Below, in pieces: positions 21,801 to 36,075 of a DNA stretch of 64,000 nt; position 1 is the stretch's first letter; every line of letters starts with the position of its first letter. The stretch spans positions 142,800,052 to 142,864,051 of the forward strand of contig CM041083.1 of the NCBI GenBank assembly GCA_023079485.1, in the 5' to 3' direction. Made by a program: the position numbers and the translations under genes. Source of the DNA: Archilochus colubris. Lineage: Eukaryota; Chordata; Aves; Apodiformes; Trochilidae. Below the pieces are notes generated by a model. It worked only from the letters and a program-made list of their open reading frames with translations. It had not been told where the DNA came from and made no database searches.

Positions 21801-24800
21801 GGGGCACAAGGCTTCTCAGACTTGTTTACCATCTACAAGATTAATCTCAAGTATGCTTCAGTGATTCTAGGATCTCAGTTTTGCAAAGGGTGCCCATTGA
21901 GACTTTAACCTATGAACATGTCATGTGTGCAGAGTATGGAGATACAATTACATTTGCTTCTCCTGGGATTCCAAAGTCTCCTGTCTGTTATAAAAAACAG
22001 TGCTATATTCAATGTGAGAAACTCAGAAATGTGAAAATGTGAAATGTGAAAAACTCAGAATTAGAGGTCAAAGTGACAAAGGACAAAGATGACCTAATTG
22101 TGGAGGTGTGTTTCAGAGCAGTGGAAAAGTTAAATAAAGGAGGTCAGAGTGTTTCAGAAGATGCTTCTGGCTGAGTATTTTTGACAGGTCATGAGCTGTA
22201 ACGGGAAATATGGAGTCTAATTCAACTCCACATTGTAGACATCTAAATTTAGCTATCAAATATAGGTAACTGCCTATGAGCCACATACCTAAACTTCCAT
22301 TTCAAGCAATGAAGTTCAAGTCCTTAGAGTTATTTGGGCCTGGAGAGCTACCAAGCTCATCCTAAATTAGACACCTAATGGGCCAGTCAGTCAAAGACCT
22401 GTTCCTGCTGCTGCTAAGGTACTTCTTAAACTTTTGCAAGTGTATTTGGCACATACCCAGATGCCTCAAGTGCCTGAGGATGTGCTGGATTCCCTGAACT
22501 AATGTGAATCACACACATCCATCTGGTAACTGTGTTGGCAAGGGGCAATCATGTACCTGTTTGGCCACACAGAAACATGCCAGATGGTTGGGACAGCTGA
22601 GTGTAATGCATCCTTGAGTGCAAGCATCCTTGAATGTCCCCAGAACTGCTCATATACTCACGCTTTTCATATGGTAGACACAAGAAGAACATGGACATCA
22701 GCTGCTCCTGGGAAGCCCAAGAGTCTCTCTGCCAGGATTGTTAACATGGGCACAGGTTTGGCCATGGAGCTATGGACAGGAGCTGTAGGACTCAGGGCTC
22801 TTTGGGAGGAGTGGCTAGATAATGTCTGCAGGAAACACTGTTAATTGGAAAGATATCATATGACAACCCTGGGGTTTTATATGTATGGAACAGACAGGGA
22901 AGGCTAAAATAAATCTTATAGCTCCAGCACTAATATTTATAGCTCACTCCTTTGTAAGAGAAAGGACACTTTCCTCATGTTTCTCTCTTTTATCTTACCC
23001 TCCACTCAGCCTAAAAGGTTAAAAAAAAATCCCAAGCAGACCCACAAAAGACATCAGAGCTTATTTTTATCTTTCTCTGCAGAGCTCACAACGAAGGTTA
23101 CAAATCTTTTTGCTATATTGCACAAGGATTACAAGAATTTAACTACTAATGGATTTTCACGGTAGAACATAAGTTGAGCAAAGAACATGTCTGGAAATAC
23201 AGAATGTTCATGCAGTTCAACATAAGATACGTGTACACATGAGTCCTTAAGGGCAAATATTAAGAACTGATACCACCAGCTCACATAGGAGGATATATCC
23301 ATAGATAATTGACTTGCACTTCATGAGAAGGTTCTTGGTCCTTCTCTGCTCACTGCATATTCCCTTCACAAGATATTGCTGGGATGCATCTGCCTTAAAG
23401 GCATTACCAGCTTTGTCTGTGCCACTGTTTCTACACAGTTGTGTCATTTCTTGATGTTGTTGGGCTTCTGTTTGCAACTACAGGCTGTTACCTCCATCTG
23501 CTGTGGGCAAAAATCTGCCTCTGAAAGACTTTCACTGTCCTTTGGCAGTGTGCCACAGAAGTTTCTCCAGAAAAAAAAACCAGAAGCTGTTACTGCTGGA
23601 TTTTAGAGACTGGAGCATTGTACTTAACAGTGCACCTTTCAATTAGTAATTATTAGGTCCTTCCAGGAGATTAATTTTCTGGGTTTGGGCTTCTGAGCCT
23701 TTTACATTCCCCAGATGGGCCAAGTGACTGATGTTCATGCCAAGACTGGGCATCCTGGCAAGTTGCAATGCTATGGCTCTTCTCCTTCCTTTTCACACTT
23801 TTAAGCAAAGGAGCTTGAAAGAGAAGTGATTCCTCTCTAGTAACCCATATGTACCACTGTGTCCTTCTGTCTACCCACCTTTGCCCTTTGTAATCATTAT
23901 CGATGGCACAATTCTTCTTATTGTCAATCAGATTTATAACCCAGACATCACCTTCACATTGAAACCTGTCTTTGAGTTCCTTGCATCTAAACTGTGCTTA
24001 TATCTTGAAGGTGATTTTTGCCTACTGTTCTGAGGATGTGATCCTTCCTGTCTACTCACCCACCAGAAAGTTCGTCAGGTACAGGTACTGCAATAACAGA
24101 GAACTGCTATTTTTTGTCAGAATCCTTGCCTGTAATTCCTGTCACATTTAAAAGCTCTCATCACTGATCAAGTTCCTATTGCTCTGGGGATTGTGTGAAG
24201 CTTGTGAAAAAAGGACAGGGTTCCAGTAAACTTTACAGTCCAAGTATACAAGACAACAGTCAGGTAGATATGAACAAGCAGACAGAAAAATGCAGAGAAT
24301 CAATAAATCATTACTGGTAGGATGGGGGTGGCAGTACTTCCAGCACACAGACTGTGTAAGAGTTTCATGATTTTTGCTGTAAAGCTTTGAAAAGCACACT
24401 GTATAAATGTTTATGGAAGTCTTCTTCCATATGTGGTGGCTGCAAGGGAGGAAGCAGAAAAAGGATGCATTGAGAAATGCAACATGGAGAGTTGGTGGCT
24501 GGAATTAGCATCTTTATAGGGAATGGGGGATGCAAATGGAGCAAACATGCTAGGACAGTTCTTGAAAGAAGACAAGGATATATTTGATGAGGGAGACAGA
24601 AGAGCAGAGAATAAATGTGGAGTTCAAAGACACACTTGATGTAGAGGAGTTAAAAGAATGGAGGGCAGAAGCTATTACACATGGTGTTAAGGGTGCAGCC
24701 TTTAGGTCACCAAGTCCTGAAGATGCTGACTATGGGAAGAGAGGAACCTTCTAAATTTAAAGTTTCATGCCCTGCTCTGAGCACCTCCAGGACTCCACAG

Positions 24801-25216
24801 GTGATTTCAAGGAGTGTGAGATAAGGTGATTACAAAGGAGAAGTCTTGCAAGTAGGGTTAGGCATTTGCACTGGGAAATGTTTTGGAACTTTGCACTGAA
24901 AAGTAATGGTATGTACATTATTTTCTCTTGATACACCTTGAGACCAAAAGTAGAGTATGAGTTCCAATGCCATGGTTTTGTTACCAGGATAGATGGATGG
25001 GTGAAGGATCTGGGACTCAGCACCAGAAACTTAGCTGCATTACAGTTACAAATTTCTTAGTTGTATTTAGCTGGCTAGAGAAAAACTATGACAGAAAAAC
25101 TATTAAGATACTGGCATCCAAATAAATGCAATTCACACACAGTGAATACCTCAGAGTATTTGCAGGTTACAGAAGTGTCTCAAAATTTTTGACCTTTCCT
25201 TCCAGTCACTCCTGAG

Positions 25217-25247
25217 TGACCTTTTTTGTTCCTGACCTTTTTTGTTC
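25217..25247. repeat. Two-copy tandem repeat, period 16
   Basis: TGACCTTTTTTGTTC occurs at 25,217-25,231 and again at 25,233-25,247, separated by one base. Confidence 0.9.
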
Positions 25248-25814
25248 TACAGTTCATTACCCCTGGAACATCTCTGCCTTCAGAGCCACTCACCTCAACT
25301 CAGCCTTTTCCCCTCCTTATTATAAAATATAAGAAGTTTTGAAACAAACTTCACTTTCAGTGGAATTCTTTTCACCAAAGTCTTGTCACTTAAAAGTTAT
25401 CATATTAATCTAAAAGTCAATCTACTGAATCAGTTCTGGATGAATGAATCAAGAGAGCTGTTAATTTTGTTTCTTAAAAATAAGTATGCACCTACATTTC
25501 CAAAGATATTGTAAGTCCTTTAAGGTATATTTTCAATTTTTTTTCTTGACACTTACATCAAAACTGTAGTTCAGGTGCACTCAAAGGTAAATCCTGCTTT
25601 AGTAATCATTGACTGCCCACACTGTAGGACCTGTCTCCTCCTTAGGTACCTAGATCTTCCTCAGGTGGAAAAGAGCTTCAGGGAAGGTAAAGGAGCACAC
25701 ACATCTCTCTTTCCCCCTAGTATGCAGCCAAGGTGGAGTGTCTGGATGGTGTCCAAGGTGGAGTGGTGTCTGGATCCTGGTGTTCTTTGATCTATGATAT
25801 AGCAGACAAAATAG

Positions 25815-25845
25815 TCATAGAGTCATAGAATGGTTTGGATCTCCA
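25815..25845 (-). mobile_element. CR1 LINE 3' tail remnant (minus orientation)
   Basis: ATAGTCATAGAGTCATAGAATGG is the reverse complement of the CR1 terminal repeat. It is severely truncated; only the tail and a few bases of the 3' UTR are recognisable. Confidence 0.7.
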
Positions 25846-28800
25846 TATTGGTTATTTGAAAGGGTGTGATTTTCTGAGTTTTATGGTTTGCAAATCTGTA
25901 ACTACTTTACAAAAAGCAGGTCACAAAATACAGGAAGGGGAAGATGATAATTGGACTGTATACAAAAGCCTTTGTCAACCACTTCTGTCTCTTTTCGGTA
26001 TTTTGATGCTAATCTATTGCAATTTTGTGTTGTATTCATATGTATTTTCCACATTCATTACTTGAGAATATTTATATTTTATTATTGAGCTCTTTTATGT
26101 GTCTGTGACTGCTCTTCTCATGATTCTTCTAGTTTTTAAAATGTTCATTAATACCCCTGGGATAAAAAGAAGCATGCACAATAATTCATAGACACAGCAG
26201 ACTTCAGAAAAGCTGCTTAGGTTTTTGAGCTCTCAGACTGATTTCTGTCTGTCCCTTTATTGTCAGTGGAATACTTAGTAGTGATGAGAAGACAGCTGGT
26301 TGCTCAGACGTGGATGTACAACATCTGCTGGCTGCTGTATAAGCATGAGACTTGAAACAGCTTCCACTCACTGTGCACCTGACTTTTTTGAAAATCGTCC
26401 AGTTTTTGTGTTTGTGAACTGATTTAGTGGCTTTATTCATCATAGAACATATCCTTCTCCCTTCTTTACCATCCTTGAATGGGTGCCAAACCGTCTGAAA
26501 ATAAAAGATTGAATTGGAAGGATAGCACTTGATTTTTAGCTTTTCCACTGTTCTTCCAATCTCCTTCTGTGAAAACAAAAATAAATTATTTTTGGAGTGC
26601 CTGCAAGTCTGTAGGACTCTTTGTCTCCCTTGCCACAGGTGGCAGAAGTTAAAAAAATGGAACACCCAAATGCTTACAAGCTCCCAGCTAGGGGCAAGGG
26701 GCTGCTAAAGAACCTGTGTGGTGGTGACAAGTCTCTGGTCCTGCTGCATTAACTCTAAGTTTTCATTTCTTTAAGAAGGAAACAGGTAAAGCTTGTGACT
26801 AGTAACTGTGCCTGAGAGATTAATTAAAACCAGCAGTGTTGGATCCACTTGCAATAAAAAATTTAAAGAGCTTCTGAATCCCTGACTGTAGCTGAATGGG
26901 CTCCCAGTGAGGAGAAACATTTCTGGGGCTATAACCTGCATTTAAAATGCTTTCCATGCTGCTGGGGGGTTTCAGAATACCACAAGATGGTTTGCAAGTA
27001 CTGAATGTGTACAGATACAGATGGTGCCCTTCTAATTCTGAAAATGCTTTCTTTCCAACACACACACGTTGTTCCATGCTGTTGTGAATGTGCACATGCA
27101 GTTTGCTAAAAGCATCCTTTATGTTAAGGGGATGTATGGGGAGATGGGAAATTTATTTCCCCCCAGTATAAGAGGAAATGCATTTCATTGCCTCTTTCCA
27201 CTTCAACTTAGGTGCTTTCCCAGGGCAGAACCTGCACAGACATAATCACCTGTGGCATGCAAAATTATTTCTGAGGTGGGAAGGTGTTGTTGTCCTCAAA
27301 GTTAAGCACTGTGTTAAGAACTTTCAGACCCAAAGCTGGGAATGTAAGTTCTCCAGGGACAGGAACATGCCTTCCCAGGCAGCTGGGTATGTGTCATCAA
27401 GACGCTACCCTTATCCAACATTCCTGTAACTGTGTTTGCTGGCACATCACTTGAATCTTTTGGTCATGCTTACTAGCTACAGATGGTGCTTCATAAATGC
27501 ATTTACACATGGCTGGGGTTGAAGTTAGCTCCCTGGAGTAGGTTGAAGGGAGCTTACTGAGAAAGATCCAATGTCCAGCACAGCTAAAGCCCCAAAACTG
27601 TAGGCACTACTGCTGTAGAAATAATGCTTTTTCCTTACTTTTTTGAGATTTGAGAGGATTTGCTGCATTTTAAGAAAAAAGGGAAATTATTATTTAGGAT
27701 TTCAAAGGTTTCTACAGGGTATATTTTTACTCTTCTTTGTTAAGATTCTGCATTTTTACCTCTTGCTGAGCCATGTTCATCGGATCTCACTCTCTTTTGA
27801 AGCAGAACTTGTGCATCGTGCTGAGAAATGCTGGACTTTTTAGATCTCTGATTCCCTTGCACAGGACCAAATAGCTGTGGTGATTGAGGCTTTAAGCATT
27901 TCAGCAGTTGCCTGCACCTTCCCTTTTTTTCAGGGAGAGCAGAATTGCTTCTTTTGGCTGAGCTTCTGCAAACCATAGGTCAGGGTGGCAAATCCACTGC
28001 TGCATTTTAGCTACAAGAAACTCTGACCTGTAACATTAATGTGTTAGTTACACCAGTACTCTTCTGGGCATGTGTAGATGGACTAGAACTTTTTGGTGAC
28101 TGTAGTGGCTATGTGAGATCCCTCCTACACATATGCCTTTAAAGTACAGACACACTCATCTCCATTTCTTACTGTAGACAGAATCAGATTTGAGCTTAGG
28201 CCACTGGCTGTGATGAAACTGGAATATATTTGCATACGTACCTGTCCAAAACGTCTTGGCAGGTGTATCCCCTGTGGAGATTAAAAGGCAAGGGTGGAAC
28301 TTACTTGCTTTAATTTAGATGTTTGAATGTATCTAGCCTTAGATTGTCATTGTAGGCTGCTTTTATAATCAGTGACCAGCGAAATGTACCATCGAAGTTA
28401 ACACGTGTCATCCTAAAATGAATGCCTGTGAAAAGTTAGGTAGGTAAGAGAGAGAAATTTCTGTTTCCTTCCATTTTCCTTGAAGAGAACAGAAAGATAC
28501 TAGCTCTGACTGCTGTGGATGACTGTGGATTGGTGTCAATATTTCAGTGTTAACTGAACTTGGACATCCCTCTTCACAGGTAACAAATGTAGGCCACAAC
28601 TATGAAGGCATAAGAGTAAGTGACAGAAGGACGTGAGGTGATAGACATTCTCAGTGACCATCAGGACTGGATGGCTCTCCTCCAGGAGTGATAACGAATA
28701 GAACAGCTGACTTGCTAATAAATATCTACAAGTGATCATCTCACATTTATTATGCCATGCTGAGATGAAACCCTAACTCTAACTGTAGCCTTAGGAATAG

Positions 28801-31800
28801 CAGTTAAATTATAGACATTTTATTTTTGCATTATCCTGAAAAACTGAAATGTGGCTGGCACTGATCTCATGCTGAAGAAATTCCAAAGAAATACCAACCA
28901 TTGACTGTAGTCTCATTACTATGAGTAGTAATTATCAAACACATGGAAAATTACAATATATTGAGATTCTTGCATTTTAAGAGCGAATTATCAGCTTTCA
29001 TGAGGATAAATTCTGACTAATTTTGTGTCTGTTTTGTAGCAAATTAACAAAAGAAGGGACAAAGAAAACCAGGCAAATAGTTTACTGGCTGAACTTTCAC
29101 AAAACAGACATAAAAGAAACTTGAAAACCACAGGGTTGTAGGAGCTGTTCTATTGTTAATCAAAAGCTCAAAGAGAAAGGAAATAAAGGATAATTATGCC
29201 AGTTTGAAATGAGGTTAAATCTGAATAATTTGAGTGACCAGTACACATAAAATTTCTTGTGTACTATTATCAGCCAGAGTTAAAATGAGAATTAGCTGAT
29301 TATCATAAATGTGTGTGTAATTAATTAGCAAAATGTTCCATACCTGAAAAATTATTTCAAGTTGAAGATAAGCACTTATTTCCTCAAACTTAATTTCAGT
29401 CAGCTATGCTGCAGAGCCTTCCTATAATACTACTTTGTTCAAGCATCTCACAGTGTGAAGAAGGATTCAGTTTCTTCATCCAAATCCCTGGAATACATCC
29501 CCCTTGCTAAGTCTCAGGTTCTGCATATTTTGGTGTTCAAGGAGTGGGATGGAAGGGCAGCTGGCCACAGTTGCTCATGCTTTATACCTCTGACATATAA
29601 GATCCTGGAAAACAAGCCATGAGCATGCCATCATGAGTATGTTGGCTTGAACATTTGGCCAGGGGCATACGGAATAGAAACCCCAGTGCCTGACCCCAGC
29701 AAGCAAAACACAGGCTCAGAGTATGGCACTACTGCCACAGAAGGAAAAGAAAGCAACCCATGAGGTAACACCAGGGAAGAAAACTGGTAAAAATCTTGTT
29801 CCAGACTTAAAAACTTTTTCTGGGGCTTTGCATAGGTTACCCACCCAGTTATTTTGTAGGGGCTGGTGGTAACAGGAGCTCAGCAGAACCATGCAGGAGA
29901 TCTTATCCACTGAACAGTTGCAGTGACCAGGTGGCCCTCTGAGGTTGGCTGGGGACACAGATGCTTCTTTTTACACTTTCTAGGAAGTGTCTGTATGCAA
30001 TTAAGTGAGCCAGGAAAAAAAAAAAAAATCTGCTTCTCATTCCTTGGAAAGCTGAGATAGTATGGAAGAAATGCTTGGGGGTTTCCAGAACACACTCCTA
30101 AAATGGTTTGGCAAAGAAGCATGTTTGACCAGAGAAACACAGGCAACAGAGAGTCACATTTTTGGAAGGGTGGGGAGAGAAGAGAGCTCCTGTACTGTGG
30201 AAACAACCCAAGGTTGTTTTTTGCTGCTTTCTATGCCTTGTGACACCATGAAGGTGCCACACGACAGGAGCCACAGGGCCTGTCACTGGTAATCTTTCCA
30301 CACCCTGTGGAGGCAGCTTCACTCTCCTGTCCTTTGCCTCCAGGCTGGCACTGAATTGAGTGGAGACCCCAGTGGGGGTCAGCTTCTGGTAGAAGTATTT
30401 CCTTCCTTACAAGGATGAGAGGAATGGGTCTAACTCTGTTCGACACATTTTTAACCTCATTTGAGTCCTGTTAAAGCCAGAGTGTTCTTCTTATCCGTTC
30501 TTTTTGCACATTCTTGCTACTCAGCACTTGGAAACGTAACAGCTTTCTGGACAAGAATTGTTTCTGTAGCTGAGGGTGAGGTGGTTAACCAAGTATTCTG
30601 CTCCAGAACCACCCTTCAGCATCACTAACATGTCCAAAAAAGCCTGAGAAATGCATGGAAGTAAAATTTATGGAATATGATTGTCTTCTGCCTGTTTCTG
30701 GTGCCTCTGAGTCTCTCAAATAAATTGTTGAAGATTAGGGCTTCATTATCCTCTTTATTGGACGCATGAACTGAGGGATAGAATAGTGAAGGATAAAATA
30801 ACAAAGCAGAAAGCCACTGCTAAGGTTTTGGCCAGGATGGCATATTCACAATGAGCTAATGAAGACTTTGCAAAAAACATTTTTTTTTTTTTTTAATGCT
30901 TTCAGCTTAAAATGCCAACAGAATGAATAAAAATTATGAGTGTTCAGCAGAGCAAGAAAGACTTCAGAGGACTGCTCCTGTGAAAATTAATGAAGACGTT
31001 CTGGAACCTTGGTTCAGAGTTTGCATGAATGAGTTTGCAACATTGGCTATCAGAAATTCACTATATATGTACCTTTGGGGGGTTTAACAAGCTGTTTGAA
31101 ATATCAGTGACTCTAGGAGAAATGAAAAACAAATTAAATATGTTTGTTACAGTGTTGTTACTTTATTTTGCCTTCAGAGACTGTCATGTATGCTTGGGAT
31201 GAACAGGAATGGAACAGTTTCTTTTGATCAGTATAAATTACCCTGTGTTTTGCCCTGCTGCTGCTCTCTGTTACTGCTCTGTGGCTCAGATTGCACAGGG
31301 TTTGATTAATGTACACGCTGTACATGGGGTCATTTTTTCCTTTATAGGCCCACTCATAATTATATAAAGAGAGAGCATCTACCCAGGATCAGGACTTGCT
31401 TGTAAGAGAAAATACACACACACATGCACGTCGTTGTTTCCAAATTTTTTGCTCTTTGAAGCTCGTAATTTCCTTTTTTTAAATGAACACAGAGTTGGTC
31501 ACAGAGAAGAGAGGAAACTTGGAAATTAACAATTAGCCAGAGTCTCTTATAGGATACTGCACTGACAGCTATAGACATGGCCTGATGAAATGCACTTAAT
31601 AGAGTCTCAGGAACTGGTAATTGAAGGCATCAAGTACATCACTAGTCCTAACAAGACAATTTGATGCAGTGATCTTGTTTTAGGTATCCAAGTAAGACCA
31701 GTTACCTGTTTTTTGTGATTGGAGTTTGTGCATTTAACTGGTAAACAACATGTGAACCTATGGAATATTTTTGTTTTCGTATATACACCACTGCTAAAAG

Positions 31801-32939
31801 ACTCAGCCTGCCAGTAGGCTGAAAAGTTCAATTATTCCTTTTCAATATGGATAAAAGTAGATTTTTATTTTTATTTTTCACTTTTCAAAAAAACCTCATG
31901 CAAAATTTCATTTCACCCAAACTTTTGCGTTGCTTTTATTCTCAGATAGGTGTAACTCTTCAGGTTTCAAAATGCCTCACATGAAATTTATTTCACTTTC
32001 AGAAGACTCAGTGAATAATTTCCATTGGTGTACAAGAGTTGTACATTGGAACTGTTTGGGTTGTATTAACATTTACAATACTGCAAATGGTGTCAGACAC
32101 TGCCTCCTTGAAAGTAAGGCAACATTTCAGCCAGTTGCTTTACTGCTTTATTTTTAACACTTTACAACATTATACTGTGCCAGACTAAGAATTTTTTTTC
32201 CCTGTCATTTTCTGATTTTGGCTGTCATCTGTATTTCAAGGAAGCAGAAGTAGAAGTGGTTCTTGTATTTAACTCTCACTGACATGTAGGCATCTCTGAT
32301 GAACAGAAAACAAGGCAGCTCACCTCTTGGAAAAAGTGTGTTTAACCAGCTGCAGATACCAGAGTAACACTGGCTTTGTAACTACTACTCCTGTGCCCTG
32401 GGCTGGCAGAAGCTGCCCCACAAAGCTCTGTTGCAGGATGGAGAGGATGGAGAGCTTCTTGCTCACTCTGAGCAACCACTGGAATATATTTGAGTATCCA
32501 CATATTATCATAAAGCTTAATTAAAAAGAGGGGACAAAACCCCAAACCACATAAAGCTCTTAGCACATCAGTTTGCCTGAAGGGACATCCTCAACTTGTT
32601 TTCTCCTCCCAGTTGCTCTTCTATTACTGTGACCTTTGCCATGCAAGGCACACAACCAGATTTGGGTTAAGACAATAAGATATTTAGACTAAGACAGTTA
32701 GATAGCTAACCCAGAGTTATTCATATATTTTTCCTATCATTCAAATGGCTGTATTTTTTTCATTATGCCAGAGTACTTCGTCCAGTCAGAAGGTAATTTC
32801 TGAGCTAGGTGAGGAAACACAACGTATAGATATGTTTTTACTAAAGATACACTGACACTGCATCATGAATTGGAAAGCAGAGAATACAGAGATGAAAAAT
32901 TTGGAAACTGACTTGAAGACTTTCACTCCCAGCACCCTA
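25846..32939. other. Intergenic region, second part
   Basis: 7 kb without a convincing gene. Contains an A13 run near 30,016, a T-run near 30,880-30,895 and a stretch rich in TAATTA-type motifs around 29,270-29,330. The open frames are short and mutually overlapping. Confidence 0.55.
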
Positions 32940-33137
32940 ATTACCGAGAGGGTGATCAGACATTGGAATGGGCTGCCCAGGGAAGTAGTGGATTCTCCAT
33001 CCCTGGAGATATTTAAAAAGAGGCTGGATGTGGCACTCAGTGCCATGGTCTGGGAACCGCAACAGTGGTTCAAGGGTTGGACTTGATGATCTCTGAGGTC
33101 CCTTCCAACCCAGCCAATTCTATGATTCTATGATTCT
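32940..33137 (+). mobile_element. CR1 LINE, 5'-truncated 3' end (plus orientation)
   Basis: Encodes the C-terminal end of the CR1 reverse-transcriptase ORF ([20 protein letters not shown], then [10 protein letters not shown]), followed by the 3' UTR GGACTTGATGATCTCTGAGG and the terminal repeat ATTCTATGATTCTATGATTC. Strong 5' truncation is usual for CR1. Very similar to the copy at 47,690. Confidence 0.95.
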
Positions 33138-35748
33138 AATCCAGTGTATCTGCTCATTCCCGCAGGCTGTGTACAGCAATGAGGGGTGAATTCCTCTTCC
33201 AAAAGCCACATAAACACCCTCAGGCAGCTCCTGCAAGGTGAAGGCCCCTGTGATTCCTGTGGATGAGGCAGAACCAGCCCACAGGGACACAGCTCTGCAG
33301 CCTTCAGGAGACACATGCTGCTCCAGCTGGATTTTCTGTCCTGCTCTGACCATTTTGCACAGCTCAGACTCTAGCAAAGGGCTGCAGCATGTCTGGAGAC
33401 AGTCAGCAGAGATTTTCCTCCACACAAAGGAGCTTTTCATTGGTGTTAAGCAGACAGAGCCAGCAGAGCTCTGCTCTCTACCAACCATGCTGCCCTTCAG
33501 TGGTTTACTGGTGCAAGGAAAAAAGGACAGACTGGAGAAGAGTCTGGAGAAGAGGGACCAACACAGGTCTGCATCCATTTTCCAGACAGCCCCAGGATGG
33601 GAGGCACAGCCTGCACACTGAGCTCCTGCACTGAGACCTTCACCTGCTGTTAATGAGGAACAGCAGAGTTTTTAATACCTGTTTAAGCACAGGAAGCATA
33701 AAATATCCTAAACAGCAGCCCCAGCACAGTCAGGTGGTAACAAACAACCTGAAAATTATCCAGCAGGCAACAACAGGACACTTGACATGGGTTTTGTTCA
33801 AAACAGGCTTCAGCATGGTACATACCTGTGTAGGATGGAGGAGAGGGACATGCTAAGATGGCATATTTGTGACAGTGGAAGCAGGGAATAAAAACTGCAC
33901 TTTAAAGGAAGTTGTTTGTTTTCATGTCTTGAAGGGATGCTGCCAGTCCCTATGCTCATCAGAAACAAAAAGCAAGTAAGTTTTCCAGGAAAGTGAGCAT
34001 GATGTTAACAGCATCTGACTTCACATGCGAACAATTTCTGAATACAGTGACATTTCTATTGCCTTTTTATATAAAGTATTTAAGTATTCTTGAGATGAGT
34101 ACTCCATGACAGAGCGTTTACTGTAAAAGCAGAGCAGAAAAAAAGAAAAAAAATGAAGAAGGAAACCCTTCTCATTTCAAGGCTTCAAACACGGAGGTGG
34201 CTGTGGGCATCCAGCCTGAAACCCAAGAGATCTTTCACTCTTCACTCTTCCCATGGCATCCATTTGAAGAAGGGTCTCACACTGGCTGGTGAATCCCCAG
34301 GCAGCAGCAGCCTCTGGGCTGTCATGACAACCACCGGGCTATGGCCATGGTGGATGGATGCTCCCACACACTGCATGAAGGCTGAGTTTGTGACTAATCC
34401 TTTAACGTTTGGCTGTTTGCACCCCTGCCAAGGCCTCTTCCAATTCAGAGGTCATGGGAAGTAATTCCCACTGGGCTGCTCATTTTTATTGCTGACGTAC
34501 TGGTACTTTTCTGACTAATGGTACTTTTCTGACTAACAGTACCAAGTTATTCCTGGAAATAATGTATCCAAGGACCATTTTATCAATGGCCTAAAAAAAA
34601 AGTATATCCTCTTTTGTCTCTTTCAGTTAAGCAGTCGCCCCTAAACAATTTCTTTCCTATGGTCAGAGTTATTCTTGATTACTGCAGAGGTAGACTATGG
34701 CCTGTGACAGGAAACATTAACAGCACTATCTGAAGCATGCCAGCATCTCAGCACAGTGTTACTGCAATACAAATTATTTTCAGACTCATGCTGTGACTGT
34801 TCAGGGGAAAAGACTCTCCACCTCCAACCAGAATACCTTCACAGCTCTTATCAGCAGAGTTTTTCCAGCAGGTAAACAAACTGTGTAATCTCTGCTGTGT
34901 GACTCATTAGTCTTTGTCAAGTATTTCTTGCTGTGATAGGCTTTCAATTTAATTTGTGTATTAGTATAATTCAAATTCAGAGCAGTGGTAGCAGAGCTGT
35001 ATCCAAACAGGATAAATGATGGATCTTACCCTCCACAGCATTACTACGGTTTCATGATGCTGTTGTTCCCTGAATTAGAGGAAGGAGGATTAAGATTACC
35101 TTAGTCCTCTACCAGCACAGCAGGGATGTGTTCAAGGAAAGATGTACAGCTCCTGCTCCCCAGATTTGCATCTCAGCATCTCCAAGAGCAGCACTGAAGT
35201 GCACCAAGGCTGCCTGCAGCCAGGATCACTGCTGCCCTGGTGCCAGACCCTCTGGGCAGCTGCAGTGGTGGGAGCCCTGGACACAGATTCTGTGCAGCTC
35301 TAGGTCTCCCTCTCCAGGACCAAGGCTGTTGAAAAAGCAGCTGCTGAGGCTGATCCTCAGTTCCTTGGTTCACCAGCATCTTCAAAAGGCAAGACTGTTA
35401 AATTTGTAACTGAATAAAAGTTTTCTTCTTTTCTTATTGACTGCCTTGTATTTGGGCTTCCAGCAAAGAGCAAAGAGTAGTGAGGAAATACTTTGAGACA
35501 GCCAATCTCCTGCGTGTTCAGAGCCAGGGGGTTTCCCCTGACTCTTAGCAGTGAATTTACTTATTAGCTGCTGGGAAACAGCAATAACCATGTGTCAGTA
35601 TTTACCAGAATTTGACCCTGATACCCTTCCCCATGAGATGGGTCAGGCACTTCTGCAAAGGCACACAGAGGGAGTCTCCCTCTGAAGACCCAGCATGAGG
35701 AGCTGACACTCTCCACTCGGTGATGGTAGTGCTGCCAAAGAGCATACA
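33138..35748. other. Intergenic region with a moderately GC-rich block after a CR1
   Basis: 33,138-33,640 is less AT-rich than its surroundings and is open in several frames on both strands (152 aa minus, 127 aa plus), but shows no domain, signal peptide or known repeat signature. It may be old unclassified repeat. A perfect two-copy 18-bp tandem lies at 34,501-34,536. Nothing else was recognised. Confidence 0.5.
34501..34536. repeat. Perfect 18-bp tandem duplication
   Basis: TGGTACTTTTCTGACTAA occurs twice, head to tail, without mismatch. Confidence 0.95.
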
Positions 35749-36075
35749 ATCATAGAATCATAGAAGGTTAGGGGTTGGAAGGGACCTTGAAAGATCATCG
35801 AATCCAACCCGGCCTGCCAGAGCAGGGTCACCTACAGCAGGTCACACAGGAATGCATCCAGCTGGGCTTTGAATGTCTCCAGGGAAGGAGACTCCACAAC
35901 CTCCCTGGGCAGCCTGTTCCAGTGCTCTGTCACCCTCACAGTGAAAAAATTCTTCCTGATATTTATATGCAACCACCTGTGCTCCAGTTTATAACCATTG
36001 TCCCTTGTCCTGTTGTTAGTCACCTCTGAGAAAAGCTTGTCTCCACCTTCCTGGCACTCACCCCTTACATATTTA
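35749..36075 (-). mobile_element. CR1 LINE, 5'-truncated 3' end (minus orientation)
   Basis: The left edge is the reversed terminal repeat (AATCATAGAATCATAGAAGG), followed by the GGTTGGAAGGGACCTT 3' UTR motif in reverse. The minus strand then encodes the CR1 RT C-terminus ([37 protein letters not shown]). At about 330 bp it is the longest CR1 fragment here. The right boundary is approximate. Confidence 0.95.

Larger units (their letters stand above)
14801..25814. other. Intergenic region between NAXD and RAB20, left part
   Basis: 11 kb of mostly AT-rich DNA without a convincing gene. Open frames are under 150 codons, on both strands, with no recognisable domains. It contains simple repeats (TA block 16,930-17,014, T24 at 18,855-18,878) and a few CCAAT-like and AT-rich homeobox-like sites that cannot be interpreted alone. 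No CR1 tails are visible in this stretch. Confidence 0.6.

Noticed and set aside
35832..36023. Minus-strand 63-aa frame with a clear protein match
   Set aside because: It is the C-terminal end of the CR1 reverse-transcriptase ORF in a truncated LINE, not a host gene; the same applies to plus frames at 32,865-33,086 and 47,692-47,880.
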